A program made the position numbers and the translations under genes. From NCBI GenBank assembly GCA_013397115.1, contig VWZW01005507.1, positions 1,985,134 to 2,049,133 on the forward strand: a DNA stretch of 64,000 bases, written 5' to 3'. Every line of letters begins with the position of its first letter. Position 1 is the stretch's first letter. The DNA comes from Edolisoma coerulescens (taxonomy: Eukaryota; Chordata; Aves; Passeriformes; Campephagidae). Shown piece after piece: positions 13,101-28,100 of this stretch. Under the pieces are notes generated by a model that did not search any database, was not told where the DNA came from, and saw nothing but the letters and a program-made list of their open reading frames with translations.

Positions 13101-16100
13101 AAGATTGTTTTTATTATTATTATTTTTTTGAAGACTTATGACATTTTCTTACCTCTGCCAAGCTCACTTCTAGTAGAGAAGATGGGAAGACTGGAGGGAA
13201 ATCGTTTTCATTGATGACTTCCACCTTCACTTCAACTTCATTAGATATGTTAGCATTAGATGAGTCTGTTGCTCGTACCTTGAAATTTGCTGGAAAATCT
13301 TCCACATCTAGACTCTTACTTGTTCTTATGATACCACTGGAGGAATGGATAATGAAATATCCTGTTTTTAAAAAAAAAAAATCAACCAGAAATTATTCTG
13401 GTTATGATTTTGTTCGTTGAAACTGAAGATATGAATCCTCCAGGGAAAAGTATACATTATTTATATGAATATTGTATGTTACAGTATTCTTCAAAGAACA
13501 AAATGAAATTCAACATTTTTACAAGATTGTCAAGAACATCAGCTATATCCAGGTCTGTAATTAACAAAAAGAAATAATTCAGATGCTCAGATGGGAACCA
13601 AAGGGGAGAATTCAGTCCACCACTCTCCAGTCAAGTCTTCACCTTCCTCTGAAACAGTCAGAGATTATTTGCCCTTGTTTCAGTTAGAAATTTTTATATT
13701 TCCTAAGAAATCCTGTTCTTAATGAAGATGAGGAATTTCGCAGCTAACTTCAAGATCACAACTTCATACAGAACACTTCACAAAACTGAAATACAGATTG
13801 GCTGTTTGATGATGGATTAAAATCAGCTCTGTATGTAGTAAAAAAAGAGATGACAAAGCACTGATGCACTTGACCACATGTTAACTTACTCTAGGCACTC
13901 ATATTTGTTAAGAAAACGTTGCTGAGTTAGTTTTTCCACTAGGAGTTTTTGTGCTATTAGTTATTTTTTTCTCCAGCCAGAGTAACTTTATGCCTGACCA
14001 GGTACCACCTGATCTTCCTGCAGCAGACACAGCACACAGCTGGTGAAGCCAGCCCTGGATTGTGTGGCTTGTGCTGCTCTGCCAGAAATTCAGTCGCGTG
14101 CCCACACCTGATGCAGATCAAAGGGGGGCATTGGGTTCAGTCACATCCAGTGTTAATGGCTGTGGAACTGAGGTCAGAGCAAAAGGAGGGAGAAGAAACA
14201 ATCCCAACGCCCGGTGCTGTGCTCGTTGTTTCACACCCCCTCTTCCCTTTATTCCACACCAAGGGCTCACCCTTCTCATCTCCAGAGGCAATGCTGTAGT
14301 TCACAGGGAGCTTGTACAAGGCACTGATCTCTACGACAAACGTTTCTGTGGGTGTCTTCTCTGCCAGAGGGGCAGGGTGATAGGCTTCTTCCAAGAACAC
14401 CGGGAAGGAGACATCCATGGGAGCTATCATGACTGACACCTGCAGAGAAAAGGATGTGGCCATGGGGGTTATGTTTTCAGCTTCAGCAAAAACTTTCCTA
14501 CTGAGGTGTGAGACAGCACAAGTCCAGGCCTTGGCCAGCGAGGAAAAGCCTGGGATTGCTGCGTGCTGAGTTTGGCACTGCCCTGAAGGCAGCAAATCTT
14601 GGTGGAAAATGCCAGCAGCCTTATCAGTTTAGGTTCACCTGGGTGCTCTGCTAAATGCAGAGGGGGATTCCAGTTCCTCGCACACAGCACGTTTCAAAGG
14701 ACTTGTCTAACTAAGCAGCTCTCAGAGCGATGCATTCAGCTCCAGTCTTCCACTGGAGAGGGTACAACCAGAGCAGGAGCTTGCACATACAGTATTTTAA
14801 AACTATTATAACTGATCTATAGATTTTTAAAAAGGTAATAGATGGTAAATAAATAATGCCTACTGCTTCACAAAAGTAAAGATCATTTATTTCTAACTGT
14901 TGCCAAGACAGCTGCTGTCCAGTCCTCTGAAGAATGATGGCTTGTAAGTCTACATTTTACAGTTGTTGAAGGTAATTTTCTATGTCTTTATCCATATAGA
15001 TTTCTAGTTCTTTTTTAAATTCTGATGTGATATTTAGGGGCAAAAGATCACCAGCAAGTTATAAGCACTGTGTAAAAATAATTTTTTAATCATATTTACA
15101 TTTCTCACTCTTCAATTTAGAAATTTTTTTTTCCTTACATTCTAGGAAAATAAACAGGAACACTTTATTTGCCATCTCCTGTTTATTTATCACATACTTC
15201 CATTACATCCTTTCTGGCTGCCTCACTCTTTGACCTTGCACACAAGTCTCCCCTGCTCTAATCCTCCTCCCTCACAGCCTGGAGCTTCTGTCTTTTCTGA
15301 AATGGAATGATCCCAACCATTTGGGGTAGCGTGCCAGCAATTCCTAGGGCAGCATAACTTGGGAACTGTTACCTTGTAGCCTGAAACAGAAATGAAACCC
15401 TGACATTCTGATTCCTGGTTTGCATAGTTTTGCCTCATTAACACCCCTTTCCTGGTGGAGTTATGCTCAGTTTAGAATAAAACAATCTGGGGAATTAACT
15501 GTGCAGCAAACAGAGTATGAGGTGGAAATTTTAGTACCTTTACAGTGGTTGAAAGAGGCGGCAGACCCGAATCCGTAGCGGTGACATTCAAGGAGTAATA
15601 CAGGGGAACAGTTTGTTTGGATAAGTCTCTTGTTAACCTGAGTTCTCCTGTGGCACTGGAAAGATTGAAGAGGCCTTCTGAGTTTCCACCTGAAAACAGA
15701 AAAAGGAGTGTTGGAGATGTTCCCTGGAACCAGCAGAGACAAGTGACTGAAGTGTATGCCCAGGACAGAAGAGAGACAGGTTGAAATCCTAATCTGTACG
15801 TGTGATTTGGAGCAAGACACCTCCTCTAGTCCAACCTCTTGGCTCAAAACATGGCCAGGAGTGAATTCAGCACAGGTTGTTCAAGGTTTTGATCCATCAG
15901 GTGAGAATCTCCAAGGCAGCCTCTCTGAGCAACCTGTTCAGTAATTACTGATCCTCACAGAGGATTTTTTACCCCTTTTATCCAGTTCAATTTGTGACCA
16001 TTCTCTCTCATTCTGGTGTCATGCAGCTTGGTTTAGCAGTATCGAGTATTTCAGTAATAAGGAGCCATAAGATTTTTTTTCTAACATACCTGAAATATTG

Positions 16101-19100
16101 TAGAAAATGCCTTCATCATAACCCTTGCCTTCATCTCTTGCATTGATATCTACTACCAGTGTGCCAGCTGTAGAATTGTCTGGAAGGATCTTGTAATATG
16201 AGGACTGGTCAAACACGGGTCCTTCTTCATTGACATCTTCCACAGTAACTGAGAAAGAATCATCACATCTGCTGAGTTTTACCTAAATGGTTACAAGTGA
16301 TTTTTTTCAGCTAATATAAACCAGCACAGCTCCTCTGAATGAGAATATATCCAGTCATCCTGATCAAAAGTAGGGCTGGCCAAAAGCTAGGGTACCAATT
16401 TCACAGAAATCTTTATGTCTTTTTTTCCCCAACAGAATGAATTTGTTAAAATTTTTTTTTAAGGAAAAAAGCCAGCAAACCAAGCACTGTTATTTTCACA
16501 ACACTAAAAATCACTGTCAACACTGTTTATCACCCTAGAAACTGCCCTTCTGTATGAAAGCAGAAAAAAACCTGAATTATGTTTTTGGAAACCTTTTCAA
16601 TCAAAATGTCAATAGGTTCTCAGAAAACAGAAAAAAAATTGTGAATATATTGAAGGAAGGAATGTCAGTTTGTGTGAAAAATCTTCATTTTTGACATGGC
16701 AGACTTTTTTTTAAGAAAAATTTCGTCTGGCTATAATGAAAAGATCACACCATCATTTCTGATAATTTACTCTAGCAGACTGCGTTAGTGTTGGTTTATG
16801 CCTCATAGTTACACATGCTGAAATATTCCCTAAGGTTAATGTTCTGTGGTGAAGTAGAGCTACCTGTAATGTTTGCTGTGTCCTGGAGAAGTGGCTCTCC
16901 AGGATTGAAAGCTTTCAGAGTGAACATATACTGGGAATGACTTTCATAGTCCAGAGGCTGAAGGGTTGCAATATCTCCAGAAAGTTCTCCAACATAAAAT
17001 GAAGTTGTGTCTCCAGTTATGGTGTAATGAATGATGGCATTGTAGCCTATATCTTCGTCTGTGGCTACTGCACTCAAAATCTAAAACAAAAGGAAAGAAA
17101 GTCAGAAACAAAAAGGTTTAGAGCAGAACAAAGAGAGTGGCAAAACATGCACACAAGGCTGGTATTGACCCATAGAGCGTTTACTGACTGAATTACTCAT
17201 GGATTGATTAATTGCATTGCTGGAATTCTGGCATAGCTTGTGGCAGGGCAGTTGGAGGTTGTCAGGTGGTACCTCTTCCCTTGATTCCTGTAAACCATTA
17301 GGTCACATCTGCAAGGCAGATATGGAGCCAGAAATGGATGCACTGAGAGGCTGCCCAGGGAGGTTGTCATGCCCCATTCCTGCAAGTGTTCAAAGGCCAG
17401 GCTGGATGGAGCTCTGAGCAACCTGGTCTAGAGAAAGGTGTCCCTGCCCATGGCTCAGGAGTTGGAACAAGATGATCTTTAAGGTCCCTTCCAATCCAAA
17501 CCATTCCATGATTCTAGGACAGAAAAGATTAAGAGGGATGCTGGATATATGCACTAAACATCTTTAAAACCTGCTGCCCGTAGATCTTGTGGAAACTCCA
17601 TCTGTGCAGTGTGGCATCACTGCTGGGGACGGAAGGGAAAGGGGGAGCAGCTCTCCCTTTTTGTGAGAGTTTTAGGAAGAATCAGTGGGACAGGTGCCAC
17701 TGATACATCCACTGCCATACAAACCAAACATGCTGTGTGATTTTACAGGCCCCACAAAGTAAGAGATGACGTTCACCAATGCAGAGCCAGAGTGATCAGT
17801 GCCCCTTCCAAGTGCAGAGAGAGAAAACAAGTGCAGAGCAGCCTGTTTATTCTTAGTGCCACACACCACATGCGGAGGCTCATTCTCCCGCACAGCCACG
17901 GAGTAGGATTTCTGGGGGAACACTGGTGGGTTGTCATTCACATCTTCCACAGCGACGCTCAGAACTAAGCTTGCAGATTGTGGTGGCTCTCCAGAATCAG
18001 TGGCCTGTGAAGGAACAACTTGTCATTAAAAACAGCACTGCTTTGACACAAACTTACTTTGCCAGTTCAATTTTGCTCCAAAAATTGTGAACTTTTGCCT
18101 CTGAAGTCTTCCTAATGGACCAGTTATCCCCCAGTGACACTTCTCTAGCCCTGTACTTGATTAGCTGCCGCATCTTCCTGCAGCTGGTATCCTCACCCCA
18201 TCACATGCTCTGCCTCCTTTCATTAACAATTAATCAAAAGCTCAAGCCTGGATGCAGATCAAACGTGTCACGTGATCAGATGTGGCACTAATCAACACCA
18301 AACTGTGATGTACAGATCTTGGTGCTGTGGCAGTTAAAAGAATGAGGAAATCCCTTGCATTTTGAGGGTTTAATGTGCCTGAAAACAAGTTGTGAAGAGC
18401 ATCCAGTATGTGGCAAATTCACAGTCAGTTTTACACTGCACAAACATCTGCCATAGAAAATTCTCATCTGTAGGTACCTACACACAATTTTCAATTTATC
18501 TTAAAAAGTGTCCACTTTTATTAACTTGAAATTTTTCAGACCACACTGCTCCATTTTTAGTGTGTTTCCTCTATATCTTCCACGAGTTCTTTGACCTGTA
18601 AAAATGTCCTTCAAATATATTTGTACTTGATGGCCAGTGCTGGAATGCTTCTTTGTATGCACAATAATTGATCTGATTAGTAGCAGAAAAATCAATGAAA
18701 TCAGTTAGAATAAAAAGATAACCTCATCGATGTTAAATGAAAGTTTATGGGTTTTTTTACTTGAAAAATCTCATTTCAGATACTTTTTAAAAAGATCTAA
18801 GGAGATATATTTTGGAAAATGAAAAAAAATAAGGGAAAAGGACAAATAGCATGGATTGGCAAGGCAGCTGCATGGTCTAAAATGGACCCGAAATTGCTCA
18901 GCAGATGTCACAGTCAGATGTGTGACTGTGACCTTTAAATTTAGGGTTCATAAGTCATTTATTCACTACTATCAATTTCAGAGCAGAAAACAGAGCTCTG
19001 CATACAAAACATAAGGAACAGTCAAAATTCATTCATGAATTCTAATGGAATTCTCGAAGATTAGGTGGTTTTCTTGTGATGATTCAGTATTTTCTCTTTT

Positions 19101-22100
19101 TTTCACGTTGAGAATTCTGTGAGCTTGCATCAAATTTGTCAACTTACCATTATTTTCAATTCATATCTGTCCATCACTTCTCTGTCTAAGGATTTTTTTG
19201 TCATCAGCTTGCCAGTAGAACTGTTAATATGGAATGTTCCAGCAAAATCATCTTGCAGAGAGTAGCTTATAAGTGCATTATCTCCTATATCCAGATCAGT
19301 AGCAGAAAATGTGCCCAAGTCTAGATCAGGTGCATTCTCAGGAGCTGATAAATTAGTTTGGATCCATGGTGAGAAAACTGGAGGGTTGTCATTGATGTCT
19401 TCAACTCTCACAGTTACCTATATTGAAAAAAAAGAAAGGAAACAAAAGAGAAAAGAGAGACAAACTTGAGCTGTAGAAATGGGGTCCAAAGGAGAATTTT
19501 AATTCATTTTTGCCCATGGAAGCCTATAGGAAAAAAAAACCAACCAAGGAACAAAACCCAACAGGATATATAACAACTTCAGCATTTTTCAGCATTTCAG
19601 CATTTTCACAACGTCTGCATTTTTTATCTTTTTTAATTCTCAGCTGCAAGATAACATATAAATGAGATAGCACACTCTAACTGGAAGAGATGAGCAGAAC
19701 TAATAACCTGGGGCTTTTTGGCTCACCTACCTCATGCGTTTGACAGAACTATGCCCAGAACCAGTTTTGGTGTTAATCAGTTTCTCTGGCTGTGGGTTGT
19801 TCATAAGGAACTCTCAGGGAGTGACACAATCTGTGAAGCTGACAGTATCCCCAGATGGTAATATCTCCTCAGGATTTAAAAAAAGGGAAATTAAATAGAA
19901 GGCTCTCAAAGCTTCACATTTGCATGACAGAAGACACTTATCTGGATTTTGCTCGATTGGTAATATTTTTAAAAGATATTTCATATTCCTTGATAAAAAC
20001 TATTTTGAAATGCATCTACCATACCAAAGCAACAGCTGTGCTGGGTGGCACCAGAGAATCCACAGCTTCCACAAGGAGGCTGTACAGGTCTCTTTCTTCC
20101 CGATCCAGCCTGGCAAGAGCCATGATGTCTCCTTGGTCACTGATGGAGAATTTGTCCCAGTGGGATTTCAGGGAGTACCCAACTTGCACAGCTATGCTTC
20201 CAGTCAGAGCCTTCACAGAGCCCACTGCAGTCCCTGGGGGTTTGTTTTCCTCAACGCTGAACTCGTAGCTGGAGCTCTCAAAAGTCAGCCCAAAGCTGGT
20301 GTCACTTACCAGCAAGTAAAGAGTAACAGAGACTGAAGAAAGAAATTAAGATAGTGAAGTCATTGCTAAAATCATCATGATCCATGCTCTGTTTCCTTAA
20401 GCTCTTGAAGAACCAGTAGAAAATTATAGAAAATATCACATAGGAAAGAGGAATGATAAAAAAAAAAGAAATCAATAATAATAAAGATCAATATGCATCA
20501 CAAAACGTGATGCTTTTAATACCTAATTGATTTCCCAGAAAAACCTCTTCCCTGATGACAGAAGTGTTGCTTCAGTGTGACAGGAAAGCAAGGATCACCA
20601 ATCTGAACCTAATGGGATGTGCAGGTGTTTCACATTCCTTAAAATTCTGACCCTTAATTGCTTTGTAACAAAAGAGGAGGGATATATGTAAACCCACAAG
20701 TGCAATTTCTGTTGTGACCACTCATCCTATTATAAGAAAATCAGTTGTTTCTCCTGTTCATGATAAATCAAAGTTAACCTCCAAAAAACACATGAAAAAG
20801 TTACACGAAATACTACATGATTGAATATTTTTTTGAAAGAACAGAAACTCAGTTGAGGGTGATTTGCCACCTTTAGTTTGTTTAAAAGTTTCTAATTCTA
20901 AGAAGATAAAAGAAAACTGAAAGAGAAACACATCATCAATGTTATTTGAATACAGCTTTTTAGAGTGACTACAACTATGGAGTCTTGGTTTTTGTACCAT
21001 AAGTACAAAAGAAATAAATGAATTTTGAAAAAAATTATTTCTAACCAGGGTTACTAAACCCCAAGTTTTCTTTTAAAATGTTCGGCCTGTAGGAGATCAA
21101 AAGGTAAAGAGCAAATATTCATCATTGTTGAAATGTAACATGGTTTTTTCCCCTAAATTTAGTTTGACTTGACGGCAATGGGATTAATTTCAAATTTAAA
21201 TGTTTGCAAGGGTTATGTTTACGTGGGAAAAGAAAAGAAAAAAAGGATAAAAGGTGGTTTACCATTTGAGGTAAGCTGAGGAACTCCATGATCAGTAGCA
21301 ACAACTGTCAGTGTAACAACTGTGTCAGCGGTGATGTGGTCCAGGTTACTGCTGAGGGTGATTTCTCCAGTGCCATTATTTATATGGAAATCATCAGATT
21401 GGTTCATGAGGCTGATTGAAGAGCAATCAGGAGAGCATCCATATTAATGACCTTGGAAGTGCCATCTACTTACTGCTACGTCTGTAAGGAGCACTCGACA
21501 GACAATATTTGCCTATTTATAAAGAACAGTTTCAATTGCCGTCTTTAGCCTAAAATATATTGGCTTTTTACTTCCAAGTAAGTCTTCCATCATGAAAATG
21601 CACAGCATTCATGCCTTCAGTTCCCATTATGCCCCAAGGCTTTGATGTGCCCACTAGGAGAAGGCAGATCTTGCACACTCAGCTGCATATTCAGCAGTAG
21701 GAGAAACCCAAGTGACATTCATCTGAAGACCTGCTAATTCCTGGTGTTCTTTGAACTCTCACAGATAACTGGATTGCTCACAAGTAATGTGTTTTAGGTA
21801 GAATGCCATCTCATAGTTAAAAATAGCCTCTTTCAAGGCAGTAGTTTTAAACGTCCACTCATTCATGTGTCCTTCTCAATCGATGCTTTTCATGTCAAGG
21901 TATCCTGGTATTTTCCATGATATAGGGCTCGTAGAAATATCTTTCTCCACTGATTTTTCTATGCATAGTGCATTAAAAAAGTTAATTTCTTATCTCCTCC
22001 TCCCAGAAAACAGAAGACACGTAAAAAGAGTCAGAGACTCATTTTACTTCCTATCCAGAAACTCCAAAGTATTATTCAGAATTTCAGAAATCCAAACAAA

Positions 22101-25100
22101 TCTTGGCTGTGGGTTTTTGTTGCCAGTTTATCATTTGGTTGTGCCTTCTCTTATGACACAATCATGATTTGATAAGCTCTAAAACACCCAGTAATGACTG
22201 TCCTTCTTCCTAAATATAGAAATCATAACCGATCATAGCACTCGTAAAATATTTGTGAAGAGACCTTATCCTTCTTAAGATCAATAAAAATACCTCTCTG
22301 TTTCTCTCACGACAGGTACTTATTAACCCCACAGAAAGGTACCTGTATGAAATGACAGCATTGTTCCCAAGGTCGAGGTCAGTGGCAGACACCAACAGGA
22401 CAAACTCTCCTTCCTTTGCTGTTGCCACGCGGATGCTGGCTGAGTACTGCGCCCTTGTGAACTGAGGAGGGTTGTCATTCACATCTAACAGCTGAATGCT
22501 GACCTGTGTAAAGTTCTGGGGTGTGGCAGGAGAAAACCATGAGTCAGAAAGTGCACAGGCACTCAGGAGTACAACTAAAAGGGAGTTCAGATGAAGCATA
22601 ACTGCTTACCTGCCTTGGAGGCGCTCCGTTATCAGATGCCACCAGGAGCAGCTCATACTTCTCTTTACTTTCTCGGTCCACAGAGCCAGTAACCACAATG
22701 GTCCCATCCTAGAGAAGGCAGTGGTTCCATGCAGAGATCATTTTTTAGAGAACTCCTGTACACTGAATTCTCAAAAGGGGCGAGGGATTGAAATAATCTG
22801 TTCTCCTTTGGACTAGTTCACATTCCAAGCAACACCTGACCAGGAGTGTCTTCATTTTTGAATATCAATATGTATTTCCAGCCTACAGGGCACGTGCTGG
22901 TTTGGATGTGTACTAGAATGGTACTGCCTGCTCTTTTTGACCCGATGTATCTTACTATGCCAAGTCACTTCATGAACAGCAGTATCTAAATATTGTTTTC
23001 AGCATACCCAGACCCTTACCTGCTGGATGGTGTATGGATTATCCTCATCCTCAGCTGACAAGTAATAAGTGATTTGTGCATTCTCTCCCTCATCCAAATC
23101 GGTAGCAGTCACATGTCCAACTCTCGTGGAATTATCCAACGTGTATTCCCCTTCCAGAACCTCAAAACTGTATGGCTGATTCTGAAACTCAGGGTTGTTA
23201 TCATTGACATCCAGAACAGTGATGTGGAACAGGGCACTTGAATTAAGCCCATTTATTACATTATCAACAGCCCATACCTGACAAAGTAAGAAAAAAAAGC
23301 GGAATTTTAGTTGACTGCATTGTCATTTTAACCTCTGATAAAGATATTAAAAGGCATTCAAGGGAATGAAGTAGAGATGAGCCAAAGCTGCAGAGTCTCT
23401 CTCCAAATTTACTTGTAAAGTGAATCCAGATGTAGTCTCTCTGTCCAGTTCTGTGTCATTCCTTAATGAAAGTGTTCCAGGGAATTCCACAGTAAATGAA
23501 GTGCTGTTGTGAATAAAGTATCCCTGAGAAAAGCCAGCCTGAAAAGAAAACATTGTTCATGTAAGTTTAAAATTATTAAGATTTAAGTTAAAAAAATAAT
23601 CTTATTAATACTGATACCTGACATTTTTATAAGACTTCTCATTACAGAAGTACAAGTGATTTGCCAGGTCTAATAAATGAAATCCTGCACCCTGAGCTAT
23701 TGGAATAACAGACTTCTTTGGCAAACTGGGGTATGTGGAAGCACTTATGGGCTTCCCTATTTGAGTCCTACACATTCTCTCTCTCTAAAGCTCTCCAAGA
23801 TTTATCCCCATCATGGAAAGGGCAGCAAAACAGAGTTCAGTGGAGTGTGAACTGAGCACTTATGCTGCTTTAAAACTGACATGAGCAAGAATAATATCGC
23901 AAATTAGAAATCTCTTCCTCCAAAGCATCTCCCCAGTGCCACAGCTACGTGTGAAATGTCTTTATAATACAAGGGGAGAACGAAACCACTTGTTATAAAG
24001 CAGAGGAAAATGTTGTAATTTCCCATTACAGAAGAAACAACTCTATCAGGGTTACAAATTGCCTCTCTCTCTGACTAAGCTGAGATTAAAGGTAAGTTTA
24101 TCAAGTTTAGTTTACCAAGCGACATTCAATCAGAAACTATTATTTTGGCATAAGAAGCAATAAGACAGAATTTTTTAAAAAAAAAATCAGTTCTCTGTCT
24201 GGTGTGATGCATTCATCTCATGTGCACATGCACAGAAGCAAACACCACTTCCTGTCCTGGGTCACATATACAGTGGGAGAGAAGCTCTCCCCATCTTCTC
24301 TGATCTAGCCAGTAAACTATTTTGTACAAGGTCTTAACTTCCTCGGTTAGGGAAGTTTTATTGCTGGCTCCAGAGAAAGCAAGACAAAGTTTTGATGACC
24401 CAAAACATACTTAGCACCCACCATTTAGGAAATCTCCTTTTGCCCATCTAGTACTATGGTTTTTTTGCAGATTAATAGAGAAAAACATGTCACTGTGATT
24501 TATCAGGATGAGATTAATTTGGTACCTACCTCGTCCTTGTCAGCAACACTGAATGTGTAGACAGGACTCCCCTTCTGATGGTTTTCAAACACAAACACAT
24601 CATAAGCTGCCTGACTGAATTCTGGTGGGTTATCATTGACATCTTCTACACGAACAACTACAAGTGTTTCATTGCTGAGACTTGGCTGACCTCCGTCTGA
24701 TGCCTCCACTCTCACTTCAAATTCATTTATGGTTTCATAATCCAGCTGCTGGCTCAGGCTGAGCTGGCCTGTGCTTGAGTTGACAAGGAACACCGGGGAG
24801 GAGGTTTGAGGTCGCTGGTCAACAATTTGGTATGTCACGAGGGCGTTGGCCCCAGCGTCCCGATCGGTAGCAGACAGTGTCAGCAGGACACTTCCCAGCT
24901 CTTGGTCTTCAGGGACCTTCACTTCATACCTGCTCGATGAGAAGACCGGGGAGTTGTCGTTCACATCATCGACAACAACGGTCAGGTTGAGCGCTGTAGA
25001 TTGCACGGGTTGGCCTTGGTCACTGGCAATCACTGTTAAGTGATAGAAGCCTTGTTCTTCTCTGTCCAGCACCTTTTCCAGCAAAATGAATCCTGAGCTG

Positions 25101-28100
25101 TCAATATCCATTTCTCCTTCTCCCCCCTTCAGAGTGTAAACCACTAATCCGTTAAAGCCCTCATCCGCATCCGTGGCTGACACACTGGTGACCTTGGTTC
25201 CCGCCGGCTCATTCTCTGGAATGGCAATGGTGGTGTTGGTTGTACCAAACACAGGGCTGTTATCATTGATGTCTGTAACTCTGATAAACACCGTGGCATA
25301 GTCAGTAGTGCTTCCATCTGACAAGGAAATACTGAAAGTGTAATTTCTCTGGGATTCGTAGTCCAGTTCAGTTTTTGTTGAGATGACTCCCTTGTCATCG
25401 ATGGCAAATGGAGCAGATTCCGTCAGCACTCGAAACTCAACTGGTATATGGGGATTTAAAGCCTCATACTCCACCTGTGTAAGATACAGCATATTATCAG
25501 TAAATGAATTAAAACACATAAACCACTGTCTGAAAAAGAATAGCAGTTTTAACTATGTCCAAACTCATTTTATGGTTGATACTGTGGCTTGATATCAACT
25601 TATGGTTGATACTGTGTGTTGATTTTTACTTCTTTTAATGAATTTTCATTCAGATACTTGTTAACTCCGCATATTCTTTAAAAGAAGTAAAAATCAAGCT
25701 TCAATATACATAAAAATGCAGAGAGGACTGCTTTTTATTGAAATGTGAATATATGTAACACATAATAAAATAACAGACTGCACTTTAACTTTTGGTTCTG
25801 CCTTTCTTTTTATAAAAAAAGGGGGGAAATTAACTCAAGATGTCTATAAATCACAACATTTAAAAACATTACCTTCTCACTGCTTTGATATGAGACCTCC
25901 CATGTGTGTTCAGACCTTCATCCAAGGAGGAGCTATCATGGTGCTTCCTGGTGCTCTGCTTGTCTGAGCATTTTTTTGATCAAAATGAAGAGCAAGTTCT
26001 AGGGCCTTCTTTGAAAATGCCTTTATGACATTTCTCTGATGGGAATTCTCATATCATGTCACAGGGTTTTAGATTTATCACCAAGAGATAAGGGAATACT
26101 GCCTATCCCAAGCCTTGAGCCACTAAAGCCTTTGGAAGGTGTCCAAAGTCAACAGAGGGCTATGGGCAAAAGTTTACTTTCTCAAGCAGTTCTGGGGTTC
26201 ATTTTCTTTGATTTACAGAGTTGCTTTGGGGGTTCTTGGGGGGGGTTTTAAAATGTTAAATGGTAGCAGATGCTGTTTAAAGGTTTGCAAAGGTTTAACT
26301 GGAAGCAAACCCACCTGGGTGATAAACTTCATCTGAGGGATGTACTCAGTACTGCATGTGAAGCTGGATATGTAGACACACAGTATCTAGTTCTCCGTAG
26401 GTCAGGGAGATATGGATATTTAGAGCACATGTATTACAGGATTTTCTTAGAGCTGCCCTGTCCTGCATAGAGATAGGATAAAGTTCTTCTTACTTGTGCT
26501 ACTTCAACAGGAGCAACCAGCTCTTCTTCCACAGACACATTGTATGTTTTCTGAATAAACTGTGGTCTGGAATCTCCAACTGCAAAGATTTTTACTGGCA
26601 CTGATGAACTTCTTGGAACTGTCCCACCTGCAAGCAAAAGGAAACGATTTCCCAGCAGATGCACAAAATACCTACTGGCCCCCCAAAAAACCACTTTTCT
26701 ATGGGTACTGCCTTTTTCTAGTTTTTAATCCTTAGTGCTACTGTTACGGTACTGCCTCAGAGGTCCTCACCAGGACCACAGACAAAGGATGGACTGAGGA
26801 ATCCCTTTGGTATCCATATTTCCCCCCCAGTACACATTTTATCCACGTGACCCTAAATCTGAAGACACAGAGCTCATATTGACCAAATCATGGAAATACC
26901 ACAAGGGTGAAAACCACTTTGTATTCTCATTATAGCAGGAGTGGGATGCCATTCCTAGGTTACATTTATTTCTGCCCTTATTCAGGTCATGAATGTTCAC
27001 TGAGTTCTCTGTTATTCTTTTAAATCAAAGAAACCCCCAATAACTATGGCTAAGGAAATGCTGTTTATGCTGGTCATTCTAAAAATGGATTTGGCATCTC
27101 CAGTTTACCCACATGGATGTGCAAATAAAGACCAAATTACTCAGCACATTTTACTTTCCTTTTACTCCTTATTGACTGATGAGTGAGGTATAAATTTCTG
27201 ACTTCTGCCTGAATTTCTGTTTCCTTTGCTGTGCAACAGCAGTCAGTAAGTTAAAGGAAGATATGATGATTATATATATACACATATGTTATTTCACATG
27301 TTCTTCCCACAGTCATAAAGAAAACAGATTTGATATAACACCATCAGCAGGAACAGTTTTACCAGAGATGCAGCAATTACTTTGGATAAATAAGATAGTT
27401 TCTTCTTAGCTTCAACAAACAAGAGCAGAATAAATATATGTTATTATTGAAACAAAGCCTGTGAGCCTATTTGACAGCATTCCTTCAAGTAAGAAACCGA
27501 ACAAAAGCAAAACTCATCACCAGGAATAGCTGTGTTGACCTGTACTAAAATCCTGTCTTACCATCAGTGGCTGTTATCCACAAGACAAACTTCTTAAGCT
27601 CATTGATTCCTAACGGGATTACTGTTTTTAAACTGATTTGTCCTGTGGATGTATCCAATTCAAAGTGTCCATCTTCATTGCCTCCAGCTAAGATGAAGCT
27701 TATCTCTCCATTTATACCATCATCTGGATCATCAGCAGCAACCTGGAGAATAAAAAAATTATTTTACTCTAGTTTCTGTGCTTTTATCAAGTTTTTATCA
27801 AATTTTCTCCCATTTTAGATGTACATACAAATCAGGTAAATATAGCCACAGTTAAATTTGGTTGTAGCTTTCACTGTCCCCTTCCTATATAATTGCTGGG
27901 TTAAACCTCAGTAACAAAGTTTGCTCTTGGATTCACACACAATATCATTCCAGCAGCACCAGCAAAATCCTGCTCCCGTGGAATGCATGTGAATAACACC
28001 AAGTTTTTATCTCAGAGAACTGGCTTCATAACAATTCCAAAGGCACTGGAGGCAGATTGTTCAAGAGATTTCATCAGGAGCCATGAAATCTGCACATCTG

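Noticed and set aside
14062..14595. Plus-strand 124-codon and minus-strand 152-codon frames
   Set aside because: The minus frame is exon 28 read through into its flanking introns; the plus frame is its shadow.
24846..25407. Additional frames inside cadherin exon 16
   Set aside because: Antisense or out-of-frame shadows of the EC repeat coding sequence; only the in-frame product has DxNDN motifs.
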